This document shows, in pieces, positions 1-7,956 of a stretch of DNA of 41,655 nt. The first letter of the stretch is position 1; every line of letters starts with the position of its first letter. Source of the DNA: Chloroflexota bacterium (GTDB lineage Bacteria; Chloroflexota; Dehalococcoidia; FW602-bin16). The notes under the pieces were generated by a model, which ran no database searches, was not told the origin of the DNA, and worked only from the letters and a program-made list of their open reading frames with translations. The translations under genes were made by a program, and so were the position numbers. The DNA is taken from NCBI GenBank assembly GCA_004297765.1, contig SCTZ01000018.1, positions 1 to 41,655 of the forward strand, written 5' to 3'.

Positions 1-33
1 TACCGTGGAGGGCCCGGAGGGCCCTCCACGGTA
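1..33. repeat. Perfect inverted repeat at the left edge of the window
   Basis: Bases 1-15 (TACCGTGGAGGGCCC) are the exact reverse complement of 19-33, with a 3-base loop GGA. The right arm fits the LivM reading frame: codons after about base 18 read R-A-L-H-G-S-E-H-G-A-T-A-L-G-I-D-V, close to the usual permease sequence. The left arm adds nothing recognisable to the protein. A fold-back at the very end of an assembled sequence is often an artefact, so bases 1-18 should be treated with caution. Confidence 0.8.
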
Positions 34-512
34 GCGAACACGGCGCAACGGCCCTGGGTATCGACGTCAATCGGTACAAGGTGCGCATCTTCGCCCTGAG
101 CAGCCTCTTCGCCGGTCTAGCCGGCTCGCTGTACGCCCACTTCTTCATGTTCATCTCGCCTCCATCCTTCGGCGCCGACGTCTCCGTCATGCTACTAGCC
201 ATGGTCATCCTGGGCGGAACCGCCAGCCTATGGGGGGCTGTCACGGGGGCAGGTCTCTTAACGATCTTGCCGCTCTTCCTGCAGCCGCTGAAGGATTACG
301 AGGCGCTGGTGTATGGGGTAATCATCATTCTGGTGCTGCTTTTTATGCCAAAGGGACTCTACCCGGCCATTAGAGATCTGGTGAGCTACCGACGCAACCC
401 CTTCGTCTTGCCAGCGCCGCTGCGACATCTGATCCGGACGCGCCAGGTGGCTCGGACAGCAGACTGGTCGAAAAGCCAAGCGAGTGACGTGGACAACGCA
501 GCAGCAGTCTGA
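3..512 (+). CDS. livM: Branched-chain amino acid-type ABC transporter permease, LivM family, C-terminal part
   Basis: This is the 3' end of a membrane permease of the LivH/LivM family, which imports branched-chain amino acids or, in many catabolic clusters, organic acids and aromatic compounds. The frame is open to the left edge. The visible part contains the conserved stretch A-L-G-I-D-V-N-R-Y-K followed by F-A-G-L-A-G-S-L-Y-A-H, then hydrophobic segments around VSVMLLAMVILGG and LVYGVIIILVLLFMP, and the usual end MPKGLYPAIRDL. A GTG at 81 is in frame, but homology continues upstream of it, so it is not the start. The first about 18 bases may be an assembly fold-back. The gene lies 101 bp before the acyl-CoA dehydrogenase pair on the same strand, so the transporter probably feeds the pathway that follows. 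The substrate cannot be read from the sequence. Confidence 0.85.
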   Translation, partial: PWRARRALHGSEHGATALGIDVNRYKVRIFALSSLFAGLAGSLYAHFFMFISPPSFGADVSVMLLAMVILGGTASLWGAVTGAGLLTILPLFLQPLKDYEALVYGVIIILVLLFMPKGLYPAIRDLVSYRRNPFVLPAPLRHLIRTRQVARTADWSKSQASDVDNAAAV

Positions 513-613
513 TGGTTTTGGACAGGTCCTTGATCCGGTATGCACGTTCCGGCGTCCGTCACAGGGGCAGATTTTCGCCGAGGCGTAACCGGGAAATCAC
601 CAGGGAGGAGTGC

Positions 614-1759
614 ATGGACTTTCGATTGAGCCCGGAGCAAGAGAGGCTGAGACAAGCCGTCCGCGATTTCCTGGCCGCGGAGTGCTCGCCGCACTATGCG
701 AACGAGCTGGACGCGAAGGCGGAGTGGCCGATCGACTTGTACAGGAAGATCGCGCAACGCGGATGGGTCGGATATGCCTATCCCAGAGAGTATGGCGGTG
801 ACGGAGGGGGTATCGTTGATCTCACCATCGTGCAGGAAGAGCTAGCATACGTCTCTTTTTCGCTCGGGATGGGGTGGGCCCAGTCTGCGATATTCGGTGG
901 CGGTGCGATCCTCTTCTACGGCGACGATGATCAAAAAGGGCGCTTCCTTCCAAAGCTATCCAGCGGGGAAACCATCTTCTGCTTTGCACTGACCGAGCCC
1001 AACGCGGGGTCGGATGCCGGCTCCATGCAAACCACTGCCGTCGACCAGGGCGACCATTTCCTCTTGAACGGTAGCAAGATCTTCATCAGTGGAGCCAACA
1101 TCGCAGACTACGCCGTGACCTTTGCCCGAACGGATAAGAGCCTTCCCAAGCACAAGGGCTTGACAGCCTTCATCGTGGATCTGCGGGCGCCCGGCGTCAC
1201 TGTAAGACCCTTGAGAAAGATGGGAACATGGCCTATCCATTCCTGCGAGATCTTTTTCAAGAACCTGCAAGTACCCAAGGAGAATACGCTGGGCGGTCTC
1301 AACAAGGGCTGGACCAACTTGCTCAGAAGCCTGGACCTCGAACGCATCATCGGATGCGGAGCCCAGTGCGTCGGCGCATCCCGGCGCGTGGTGGACGATG
1401 CCATCACGTATGCGAAGGAGCTGCACTACGGTGGACAGCCTCTTATCAAGCAGCAGTCCGTTGCCCACGCTCTGGTAGATATGGAGGCTGAGGTAGAGGC
1501 ACTACGAATACAAGTGTATCGTGCTGCCTGGATGCTTGAGAACAACATTCCTTGTTCCCGAGAGGCGTCCATCGCGAAAGTGGCTTCTTCGGAGGCCATC
1601 GCCCGCCTATCAAACATGGGCATGCAGATACTTGGTCCGTATGGTTACTTCTCAGACTGGGACGAGGAGCGTCAGTACCGGGATAGTCGCATGGTGTCCA
1701 TCGGAGGCGGCTCCTCACAGATACAGCGCAATATCATCGCCGGGTCCATCGGACTGTAG
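614..1759 (+). CDS. Acyl-CoA dehydrogenase (first of a tandem pair)
   Basis: This is a flavin-dependent acyl-CoA dehydrogenase of 381 aa. It introduces a 2,3-double bond into an acyl-CoA and passes electrons to ETF. The N-terminal domain begins MDFRLSPEQERLRQAVRDF; the middle domain has FALTEPNAGSDAGSM, typical of the FAD/substrate loop, and LRKMGTWPIHSCEIFF; the C-terminal domain ends GGGSSQIQRNIIAGSIGL. The position of the MCAD-type catalytic glutamate (IYEGT in that enzyme) is glycine here. A glutamate at residue 243 in LDLERIIG matches the isovaleryl/long-chain type position, so it is the likely base. The ATG at 614 was chosen because GGGAGGAG lies just upstream and the family N-terminus starts there, although the frame is open further back. 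It is followed after 10 bp by a paralogue of identical length. Confidence 0.92.
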   Translation: MDFRLSPEQERLRQAVRDFLAAECSPHYANELDAKAEWPIDLYRKIAQRGWVGYAYPREYGGDGGGIVDLTIVQEELAYVSFSLGMGWAQSAIFGGGAILFYGDDDQKGRFLPKLSSGETIFCFALTEPNAGSDAGSMQTTAVDQGDHFLLNGSKIFISGANIADYAVTFARTDKSLPKHKGLTAFIVDLRAPGVTVRPLRKMGTWPIHSCEIFFKNLQVPKENTLGGLNKGWTNLLRSLDLERIIGCGAQCVGASRRVVDDAITYAKELHYGGQPLIKQQSVAHALVDMEAEVEALRIQVYRAAWMLENNIPCSREASIAKVASSEAIARLSNMGMQILGPYGYFSDWDEERQYRDSRMVSIGGGSSQIQRNIIAGSIGL

Positions 1760-1769
1760 GGAGGATAGC

Positions 1770-2915
1770 GTGGATTTCTGTCTAGAACAGCGACGCCTGC
1801 TTCTCAGGGACTCCATTCGCGACTTCGTCAAGAAGGAGTGTGCTTCTACTTTCGTTAGGGAGATCGATCGACAGGCCGAATGGCCTGCTACTCTCTACGA
1901 GGGTCTGGCCGAGCTGGGCTACCTCGGAATCCTCTTTCCGGAGGAATACAGCGGGGTGGGCTGCGATGCTCTTGACCTAGCCCTGGTTGCCGAGGAACTA
2001 TCCTGTGGCTGCTATGCGCTTGCCGTTGCCTATCGACAGTCAATCGTGCTCGGTGGCATGTCGGTGGCTCTCGGGGGGGCCGACGACCTCAAGCGTGAAG
2101 TGCTGCCATCGGTTGCGGAGGGGAAGACGACACTGACCTGGGCGTTGACCGAACGAGATATATCCTCAGACGCTGGCTACATAACCACCGTTGCCCGCCC
2201 GGAGGGCGGAGGCTATGTTGTCAATGGCACCAAGATGTTCATATACGGCGCTGACCGGGCGGATCACTGTACGGTCATTGCCCGTACCTCAGGTGAACCA
2301 GGCGATAGGCAGGGAATTACCGTCTTGCTAGTGCCGCTCAAAGGAACACCCGGCATCAGCATGCGACCGCTGCGGAAGATGGGAACCTGGCCAGTCAAGG
2401 CTTTCGAGCTGCAACTTCGAGACGTCGCAGTTCCAGCGACCCGTGTCTTGGGCACCGTTGACGAAGGATGGTCCCTGGTGCGCGGAGTACTTGACCTGGA
2501 GTACATCGCATCCGCAGCCAGCAGCGTGGGGATCAGCCAGCGAATGGTGGACGATGCCAGCGCTTATGTGAAGCAGCGGGTGCAGTTCGACACGGTCATA
2601 GGCAAGTTCCAGGCTGTGGCCCACATGGTCGTCGATATGCTGAGCGACGTCGAACTGATGCGGTACATGACCTATCGCGCAGCCCTGATGCACGCACAAG
2701 GCTTGCCCTGCACCAAAGAGGTGGCCCTAGCCAAGCTCTATTGCTCGCGGTCAAGCGAGCGGGTGGGCAAGAACGGCGTCCAGGTGATGGGCGGATACGG
2801 CTATATGGCCGAGTTCGATATGGAGCGCAATTACCGTGACTCTCGACGCGAGGCCTTTGCGTCAGGGTCATCGCTGGAGTTGCACGGTCTAGTCGCAAAA
2901 CTGATGGGCCTGTGA
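1770..2915 (+). CDS. Acyl-CoA dehydrogenase (second of a tandem pair)
   Basis: This is a second acyl-CoA dehydrogenase of 381 aa, related to its upstream neighbour along its whole length (matching blocks WALTERDISSDAGYI, LRKMGTWPVKAFELQLRDV and YGYMAEFDMERNYRDSR). It starts with GTG at 1770 after the ribosome site GGGAGG, 10 bp past the previous stop. Residue 244 is a glutamate in VLDLEYIAS, matching the isovaleryl/long-chain type catalytic position. The C-terminal motif is degenerate: ASGSSLELHGLVAKLMGL lacks the QIQR normally found beside the flavin. Two adjacent, equally long dehydrogenases with one weakened motif resemble known heteromeric (alpha2beta2) acyl-CoA dehydrogenases, for example in actinobacterial sterol degradation, so the pair may work as one enzyme. 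That is an inference. Confidence 0.9.
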   Translation: MDFCLEQRRLLLRDSIRDFVKKECASTFVREIDRQAEWPATLYEGLAELGYLGILFPEEYSGVGCDALDLALVAEELSCGCYALAVAYRQSIVLGGMSVALGGADDLKREVLPSVAEGKTTLTWALTERDISSDAGYITTVARPEGGGYVVNGTKMFIYGADRADHCTVIARTSGEPGDRQGITVLLVPLKGTPGISMRPLRKMGTWPVKAFELQLRDVAVPATRVLGTVDEGWSLVRGVLDLEYIASAASSVGISQRMVDDASAYVKQRVQFDTVIGKFQAVAHMVVDMLSDVELMRYMTYRAALMHAQGLPCTKEVALAKLYCSRSSERVGKNGVQVMGGYGYMAEFDMERNYRDSRREAFASGSSLELHGLVAKLMGL

Positions 2916-3071
2916 GACATCGGTTGCCTACTCCATAGCTGACGTTGCGTGTGTCAAGCTTCGGCCCTACCCGCGAGGAACTGATCGCCAATAACGGGAG
3001 CGCGGAGGAAGTCGGAAAGAGGACAGGCATTCTTCGAGCTTCAAGACCACCGTTCGAAAGGAGCTTTGGCG

Positions 3072-4046
3072 GTGATCACAGCGTCAGATGTCAAGCGCAT
3101 GGCCAGGCAGCTCGGAGCAGACCTGGTAGGGATCGCATCGGCGGCCGAGCTGAATGCCAATCCGCCCGATCCGTTGTGGCCGCAGACGCCGGCTCGATTA
3201 TTGGAGGAGTGCACAAGCGTCATCGCCATTGCCAAGCGTATCCCATGGGGGCTGCTGCGATCGCACGATAGCCTGCTTCATCGAATGGCCCCCATCCTGA
3301 CGATAGATCCTATTGAGCGCATCGCCGTGGAGCTGTCGTATTGGCTCGAAGACCAGGGGTTCCATGCCGTCCCGGCGCCTGGGGAGATAGCTGATATTCG
3401 CCTGAAGGGCGGCAGCTACGGTCTGTTATCGTTGCGCCACGTCGCTGTAGAGGCCGGGTTGGGAACGATCGGGCTGAACATGCTCCTGCTGACACCCGAA
3501 TACGGGCCGCGCGTCTACCTCGCCGCCGTGATGACCAACGCCGAGCTCGAGTGGGACGGGGTGCGCAAAGAGTCCCTCTGCCTCGGGCCTTCCTGCGGGC
3601 GTTGTCTCTTGACATGTCCTGGTGACGCCGTCCTGCACTGGGGACTGGACAAGCGAAAGTGCGTGCCATACGCCCAGCCGGCTGGGCCGCACAAGCTCCT
3701 TCGTCACATCGAGAACCTCCTCGCGGCTGAGGACAAGGAGGAGCAACGCAAGCTAGCCCTGGGGCCGCAGACCATCGATATCTATCAGTCCACTTGGTAC
3801 GCGATGGGGGCGGTTGGTGCCTGTCCCAAGTGCATCTCTGTTTGTCCCATCGGCGAAGACTACAAGTTGCACCTGCGCGACATGTACCGCAAGGTGCCGG
3901 GAGCCGACGACGCGAAGCGGGCAAGACTAGCCGCGCTGCGTCTGGCCGAGCAGGAAGGTCGTGGGGAGACCAGTCTGTCCCACTCACGGCGCTGGGTTGG
4001 CAGTCTCCGTGCGACGAGCCAGGGAACTGAGGAGTTGAACAGCTAG
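3072..4046 (+). CDS. QueG-like double [4Fe-4S] cluster protein, substrate unknown
   Basis: The 324-aa protein resembles the epoxyqueuosine reductase / reductive dehalogenase-like iron-sulfur proteins. It has two ferredoxin-type cysteine groups: CGRCLLTCP near residues 175-183 with a further cysteine in DKRKC, and CPKCISVCP near residues 251-259. The central part GLGTIGLNMLLLTPEYGPRVYLAAVMTN is typical of this family. The C-terminal tail after about residue 290 is basic and shows no HEAT repeat. The GTG at 3072 is preferred because AAAGGAG ends 8 bases before it; the in-frame TTG at 3066 is only 2 bases from that site. It stands between the acyl-CoA dehydrogenases and etfBA on the same strand. 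This suggests a redox role in the catabolic pathway rather than tRNA modification, but the substrate is unknown. Confidence 0.75.
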   Translation: MITASDVKRMARQLGADLVGIASAAELNANPPDPLWPQTPARLLEECTSVIAIAKRIPWGLLRSHDSLLHRMAPILTIDPIERIAVELSYWLEDQGFHAVPAPGEIADIRLKGGSYGLLSLRHVAVEAGLGTIGLNMLLLTPEYGPRVYLAAVMTNAELEWDGVRKESLCLGPSCGRCLLTCPGDAVLHWGLDKRKCVPYAQPAGPHKLLRHIENLLAAEDKEEQRKLALGPQTIDIYQSTWYAMGAVGACPKCISVCPIGEDYKLHLRDMYRKVPGADDAKRARLAALRLAEQEGRGETSLSHSRRWVGSLRATSQGTEELNS

Positions 4047-4078
4047 ATACCCACAGTTGCATGCAAGGGAGGCCCATA

Positions 4079-4861
4079 GTGAACGTTGTGGTCTGTCTCA
4101 AACAGATACTGGATCCGGAGATATCGCCGCAGGAGTTCCGGATTGACGCTGCGAAGAAGGAGGCAGCACAAGGCAACGCCTCGCTCGTTATCAGCCCGTT
4201 TGACGAGAACGCCCTGGAAGTGGCCCTCCAGATTCGCGATCGAGCAGGTGGAGGGAAAGTCACCGCTATTAGCATCGGCGGGGCTTCCGCCGTGATGGCG
4301 CTACGCAAGGCCCTGGCCGTCAAGGCCGATGAAGCTGTGCACATCGCCACTGAGCAAAGGGTCGACTCATTCTCCGCTGCGCGCATACTGTCCGCTGCCC
4401 TGAACAGGCTCTCGTTTGATCTGGTGATCTGCGGCCGCCAGGCCGGTGATTGGGATTTTGGCATCGTGGGCTCTCTGCTGGCGGAAGCTCTAGGAGTTCC
4501 GTGCGTGCCATTCGTGATGGAAGCCGAAGAGATGGGAGATGCCATCAAAGCCCGCCAGCAGACCATCGACGGCTATGCCATCGTCAAGGCTCCCTTGCCG
4601 GCCGTGCTGACAGTGACCAACGCCAGCACCAACGTGCTGCGCTACCCGAAAGTCAGAGACATGATGCTGGCCGACCGCAAGGAGATAGCGGTCTGGGATG
4701 TATCTGCCCTCGTCGATGGGAAAGTGCCGGAATCGCCCATCGAGATCAAAAGCCTCTACATCCCGATGCACGAGGTCGAGTGCGAGATGCTGGAAGGGGA
4801 CAGTGCTGCCCAGAAGGCCGTGCGGCTAGCGCAGAGGATGCGTGAGCTAAAGCTCGTCTAG
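4079..4861 (+). CDS. etfB: Electron transfer flavoprotein beta subunit
   Basis: EtfB (260 aa) pairs with EtfA to form the soluble FAD/AMP-containing carrier that takes electrons from acyl-CoA dehydrogenases. The start NVVVCLKQILDPE, the block SPFDENALEVALQIRDR, the block DLVICGRQAGDWDFGIVGSLLAEALGVPCVPFV, and the end PAVLTVTNASTNVLRYPKVRDMM are family hallmarks. GTG at 4079 is favoured: GGGAGG ends 6 bases upstream and the family N-terminus starts at this point. An in-frame ATG at 4061 would add six untypical residues. It lies 32 bp after the QueG-like gene and 18 bp before etfA, so the genes are clearly co-transcribed. Confidence 0.93.
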   Translation: MNVVVCLKQILDPEISPQEFRIDAAKKEAAQGNASLVISPFDENALEVALQIRDRAGGGKVTAISIGGASAVMALRKALAVKADEAVHIATEQRVDSFSAARILSAALNRLSFDLVICGRQAGDWDFGIVGSLLAEALGVPCVPFVMEAEEMGDAIKARQQTIDGYAIVKAPLPAVLTVTNASTNVLRYPKVRDMMLADRKEIAVWDVSALVDGKVPESPIEIKSLYIPMHEVECEMLEGDSAAQKAVRLAQRMRELKLV

Positions 4862-4879
4862 TCATTGGAGGGGACAACA

Positions 4880-5863
4880 GTGTCAGGGATTCTTGTGATT
4901 TGTCTATCCACCACGGGGGATATCGGTCAGAGCTATCTGGGACTGCTGGGAGGAGCCGGCAGAGTAGCGAAAGAACTGGGGGAGGAAACACAGGCGGCAC
5001 TGCTGGGACAAGCGACGCCAGAGGTCACCAAGGAATTGATCGCCTGGGGTGCGGACAGGGTATTCACTGTCGCCGCCCAACTGGGGGACTTCGACACGGA
5101 CGGGTACCTGGGAGCAGCCGAGTACCTCTGTCGGAAGACCCAGCCACGACTCGTCCTCATCCTCGGCGACGACAACGGACGCGCCATCGCTCCCCGTCTA
5201 GCCTATCGTCTCGGTGCCGGTCTGGTGACCGATTGCACTGGCTTCGAGATAGAGAATGGCGTCGTCACCATGCTGAAGCCAGTCTACGGAGGAAAGGCCC
5301 TGGCGCAGGTCGTCTGCAAGACACACCCGCAGGTAGCGACTGTACGCCCGAAGGCCATCGATCCGCTGCCGCGCGACGAGCAGCGCAGTGGGGAGACAGT
5401 AGTACTCCGGGATATTCCTCTGGATACCAGGCGGAAGTGGGTTGAGGTCCTCGAGCGCGTCAAAGAGGAAGTTCGAGGTGTGCGCCTGGAGGACGCCGAG
5501 ATCGTTGTCTCGGGCGGACGGGGCATAGGCAGCAGCGAGGAGTTTGCTGCCGTGTTCGATCTGGCCAGGACACTCGGCGCGGCGGTAGGCGCGTCGCGCG
5601 CTGCCGTGGACGAGGGCTGGGTGCCGGCGGGACTGCAAGTTGGGCTGACCGGCAAGATCATCGCCCCCAAAGTCTACATCGCCGTGGGCATCTCCGGTGC
5701 CAGTCAGCACGTCGCGGGTGTATCCAACGCTAGGAATCTCGTGGCGATCAACGCGGACCCAGACGCGCCCATTTTCCGCTTCGCGCGCTTGGGAGTGGCG
5801 GAGGACTACAGGTCCGTCCTGCCGAAGCTGGGTGAAGCTCTCCAAGGACTCATGAAGGAGTAG
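4880..5863 (+). CDS. etfA: Electron transfer flavoprotein alpha subunit
   Basis: EtfA (327 aa) binds the redox-active FAD. The C-terminal FAD domain is clear: [16 protein letters not shown], then [23 protein letters not shown], then [17 protein letters not shown] and [16 protein letters not shown]. The usual QVGQTG is QVGLTG here, a mild change near the flavin. GTG at 4880 follows GGAGGGG by 6 bases; an upstream in-frame TTG at 4865 lies before that ribosome site and is not favoured. The next gene, a membrane FeS oxidoreductase, begins 8 bp after the stop. This order (etfB, etfA, membrane oxidoreductase) indicates that electrons leave the flavoprotein for the quinone pool. Confidence 0.93.
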   Translation: MSGILVICLSTTGDIGQSYLGLLGGAGRVAKELGEETQAALLGQATPEVTKELIAWGADRVFTVAAQLGDFDTDGYLGAAEYLCRKTQPRLVLILGDDNGRAIAPRLAYRLGAGLVTDCTGFEIENGVVTMLKPVYGGKALAQVVCKTHPQVATVRPKAIDPLPRDEQRSGETVVLRDIPLDTRRKWVEVLERVKEEVRGVRLEDAEIVVSGGRGIGSSEEFAAVFDLARTLGAAVGASRAAVDEGWVPAGLQVGLTGKIIAPKVYIAVGISGASQHVAGVSNARNLVAINADPDAPIFRFARLGVAEDYRSVLPKLGEALQGLMKE

Positions 5864-5871
5864 GCATCACC

Positions 5872-7890
5872 ATGGAGGACGCTACCCGAGAAATCTACTG
5901 GAACGTGCGCTCCTTCGTGCCGCTGATGTACGCCATGGCGGTGGTGAGCACCATCGCGTTCGTGTACGGCTTCTACCAGCGTATCAGACCGGTGCTGATA
6001 GGGAGGACCTCTAGCAGTATCGATCGATGGCCCGAGCGGCTACGTGGCGTGTACCTATGGGAGAGGCGCTTCTTCCGGCGGAAGTTGGCCGGGACGATGC
6101 ACTTCGCCATGCTATGGGGCACGCTGATCCTCTTCCTGGGCACCGTGGTCGTCTTTCTACACGAGGATCTTCGCCTGCACATCATGACGGGCGGCTTCTA
6201 TCTGGTGTTCGAATCGCTCATCCTCGACGTGGTCGGGTTTCTGGCCACACTGGGCATCCTGACGGCGCTTGTCCAACGCTATGTGCTTCGCGTCAACCGT
6301 CTGTCCAACGGGACCGTCGTGGATGGGCTCTTACTGGTCCTTCTTTTGGCTCTGCTGGTCAGCGGTTTCCTTGTCCAGGGCTTGCGTCTGGTGGCTACCG
6401 CAGATCCCTGGGCCATCTGGTCCCCTATTGGCATGCTGGCCGGCGCCCTGATTGGATTGCTCGCTCCGACCTACGAGGCCCAAGTACTGGCCCACAAGGG
6501 GCTCTGGATACTTCACGCTATCCTCGCCTTCACGACCATCGGAATCCTCCCGTACACCAAGCTTGGTCACCTGATTCTCGCCCCGGTGAACGTGTTCCTG
6601 CGTCCACTCGACGCGAGCGGTATTCCCAGCCGGATTGATTTCGAGCAGGAGTCCACATTGGGCGTCGCCCGGATCTCGGAGTTCACGCGCAAACAGTTGC
6701 TCGACCTGGAAGCCTGCACGGCCTGCGGGAGATGCGAAGAACGTTGTCCCGCATCTCAGACGCACAAGGCGCTCTCCCCCCGGCGGCTGATCCAGGATTT
6801 GCGGACCGAGCTCAGGGACCAGCGGCTGAAGCCAGCGGCAGACAAGCAAGACCCGCTAGTGCCGCGCGCAGTCGGCGAGGTGATCTGGTGCTGCACCACG
6901 TGTCTAGCCTGTCAGGAGGAGTGTCCCGCCCATATTGAGCCGGTACCCAAGATTGTCGATTTGCGTCGCTACCAGGTCATGGAGGTCGGCGAGTTCCCGG
7001 AGAAGCTACAAGAAATGTCGACCTGTCTGGACAAGCGCGGTCATCCCTTCCCCGGGCTGACGATTTCGCGGCGCCAATGGAGCGACGGGCTACAGGGTCT
7101 CGACTCACACCTCGCCGCAAACGGCGCAAGCCTGCTTTACTGGGTAGGATGCGCCGCTGCACTGAATGAGCGGACCATGAAGATCGCCGCCGCCTTCTAT
7201 CAGATCCTTGAGAGAGCGGGCATCGAGTTCAGGATGTTGGGCGCAAACGAGCCATGCTGCGGTGACCCCGCCCGTAGGATCGGCAACGAGTACCAGTACG
7301 AAGCCATTGTCAAACAGAATCTCGAGATGTTCTCCCGCGCCGGTATCATGTCGATCGTGACCCCCTGTCCGCACTGCTTCTCTGCCTTCAAGAACGACTA
7401 CGCACAGTTCGGCGGACGGTTGAATGTCCTCCACCACTCACAGATGATCGCCGACCTGGCGAGATCGTGGCGAATCTCCCTCAGAGGGATGGGCGATAAG
7501 AAGGTTACCTATCATGACCCGTGCTATCTAGGGCGCTACAACGGCCTCTATCAGCCGGTCCGGTCTCTTCTCCGCGGCTTCGAATTCAGGGAAATGGCGC
7601 ATGCCGCCTCGAGCAGCCTATGCTGTGGAGGGGGTGGCGGTCGCTTTTGGGTGGATGAGCCACCGGAGCACCGCGTGAGCTATCTGCGAATGGAGCAGGT
7701 ATTGAGTACGGGCGCCCGGTCTTTAGTGACGGCGTGTCCGTTCTGCATGCTCATGCTCGACGAAGCAGCCAAGAGCAGAGTCAATGGGCAGGTAGAGACG
7801 ATCGATGTAGCCGAGTTGGTGCTCGCTGCGCTTGATCCATCTTATTCGGTTCAGACGGCAACTACGAAGGAGGCGCCCGTGAAATCATAG
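5872..7890 (+). CDS. Membrane-bound FeS oxidoreductase, ETF:(mena)quinone oxidoreductase type (EMO/HdrD-like)
   Basis: This is a 672-aa fusion of a NarI-like cytochrome b membrane domain (several hydrophobic segments within residues 18-235) and a soluble HdrD-like part. The soluble part has two [4Fe-4S] groups, CTACGRCEERCP near residue 282 and CCTTCLACQEECP near residue 340. Two CCG domains follow, with CCGDPARR near residue 462 (plus CPHC) and CCGGGGGRFW near residue 584 (plus CPFC). Proteins of this make-up beside etfAB have been shown in syntrophic fatty-acid oxidisers to pass electrons from ETF to menaquinone. They replace the single-chain flavin ETF-QO. The ATG at 5872 lies 11 bases after AAGGAG and 8 bp after etfA. 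I infer that it is the membrane exit for electrons from the two acyl-CoA dehydrogenases. Confidence 0.88.
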   Translation: MEDATREIYWNVRSFVPLMYAMAVVSTIAFVYGFYQRIRPVLIGRTSSSIDRWPERLRGVYLWERRFFRRKLAGTMHFAMLWGTLILFLGTVVVFLHEDLRLHIMTGGFYLVFESLILDVVGFLATLGILTALVQRYVLRVNRLSNGTVVDGLLLVLLLALLVSGFLVQGLRLVATADPWAIWSPIGMLAGALIGLLAPTYEAQVLAHKGLWILHAILAFTTIGILPYTKLGHLILAPVNVFLRPLDASGIPSRIDFEQESTLGVARISEFTRKQLLDLEACTACGRCEERCPASQTHKALSPRRLIQDLRTELRDQRLKPAADKQDPLVPRAVGEVIWCCTTCLACQEECPAHIEPVPKIVDLRRYQVMEVGEFPEKLQEMSTCLDKRGHPFPGLTISRRQWSDGLQGLDSHLAANGASLLYWVGCAAALNERTMKIAAAFYQILERAGIEFRMLGANEPCCGDPARRIGNEYQYEAIVKQNLEMFSRAGIMSIVTPCPHCFSAFKNDYAQFGGRLNVLHHSQMIADLARSWRISLRGMGDKKVTYHDPCYLGRYNGLYQPVRSLLRGFEFREMAHAASSSLCCGGGGGRFWVDEPPEHRVSYLRMEQVLSTGARSLVTACPFCMLMLDEAAKSRVNGQVETIDVAELVLAALDPSYSVQTATTKEAPVKS

Positions 7891-7956
7891 CCTTGAGTTT
7901 GGAGCGGACGACAACTGACTTACAGCTCAAAGCAACTCCAAGAAAGGAGTGTCACC

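Noticed and set aside
3310-4566. Long open frame on the minus strand (418 codons)
   Set aside because: It lies antisense to the QueG-like and etfB genes, both well supported, and its translation is rich in Arg, Pro and Ser without any family pattern.
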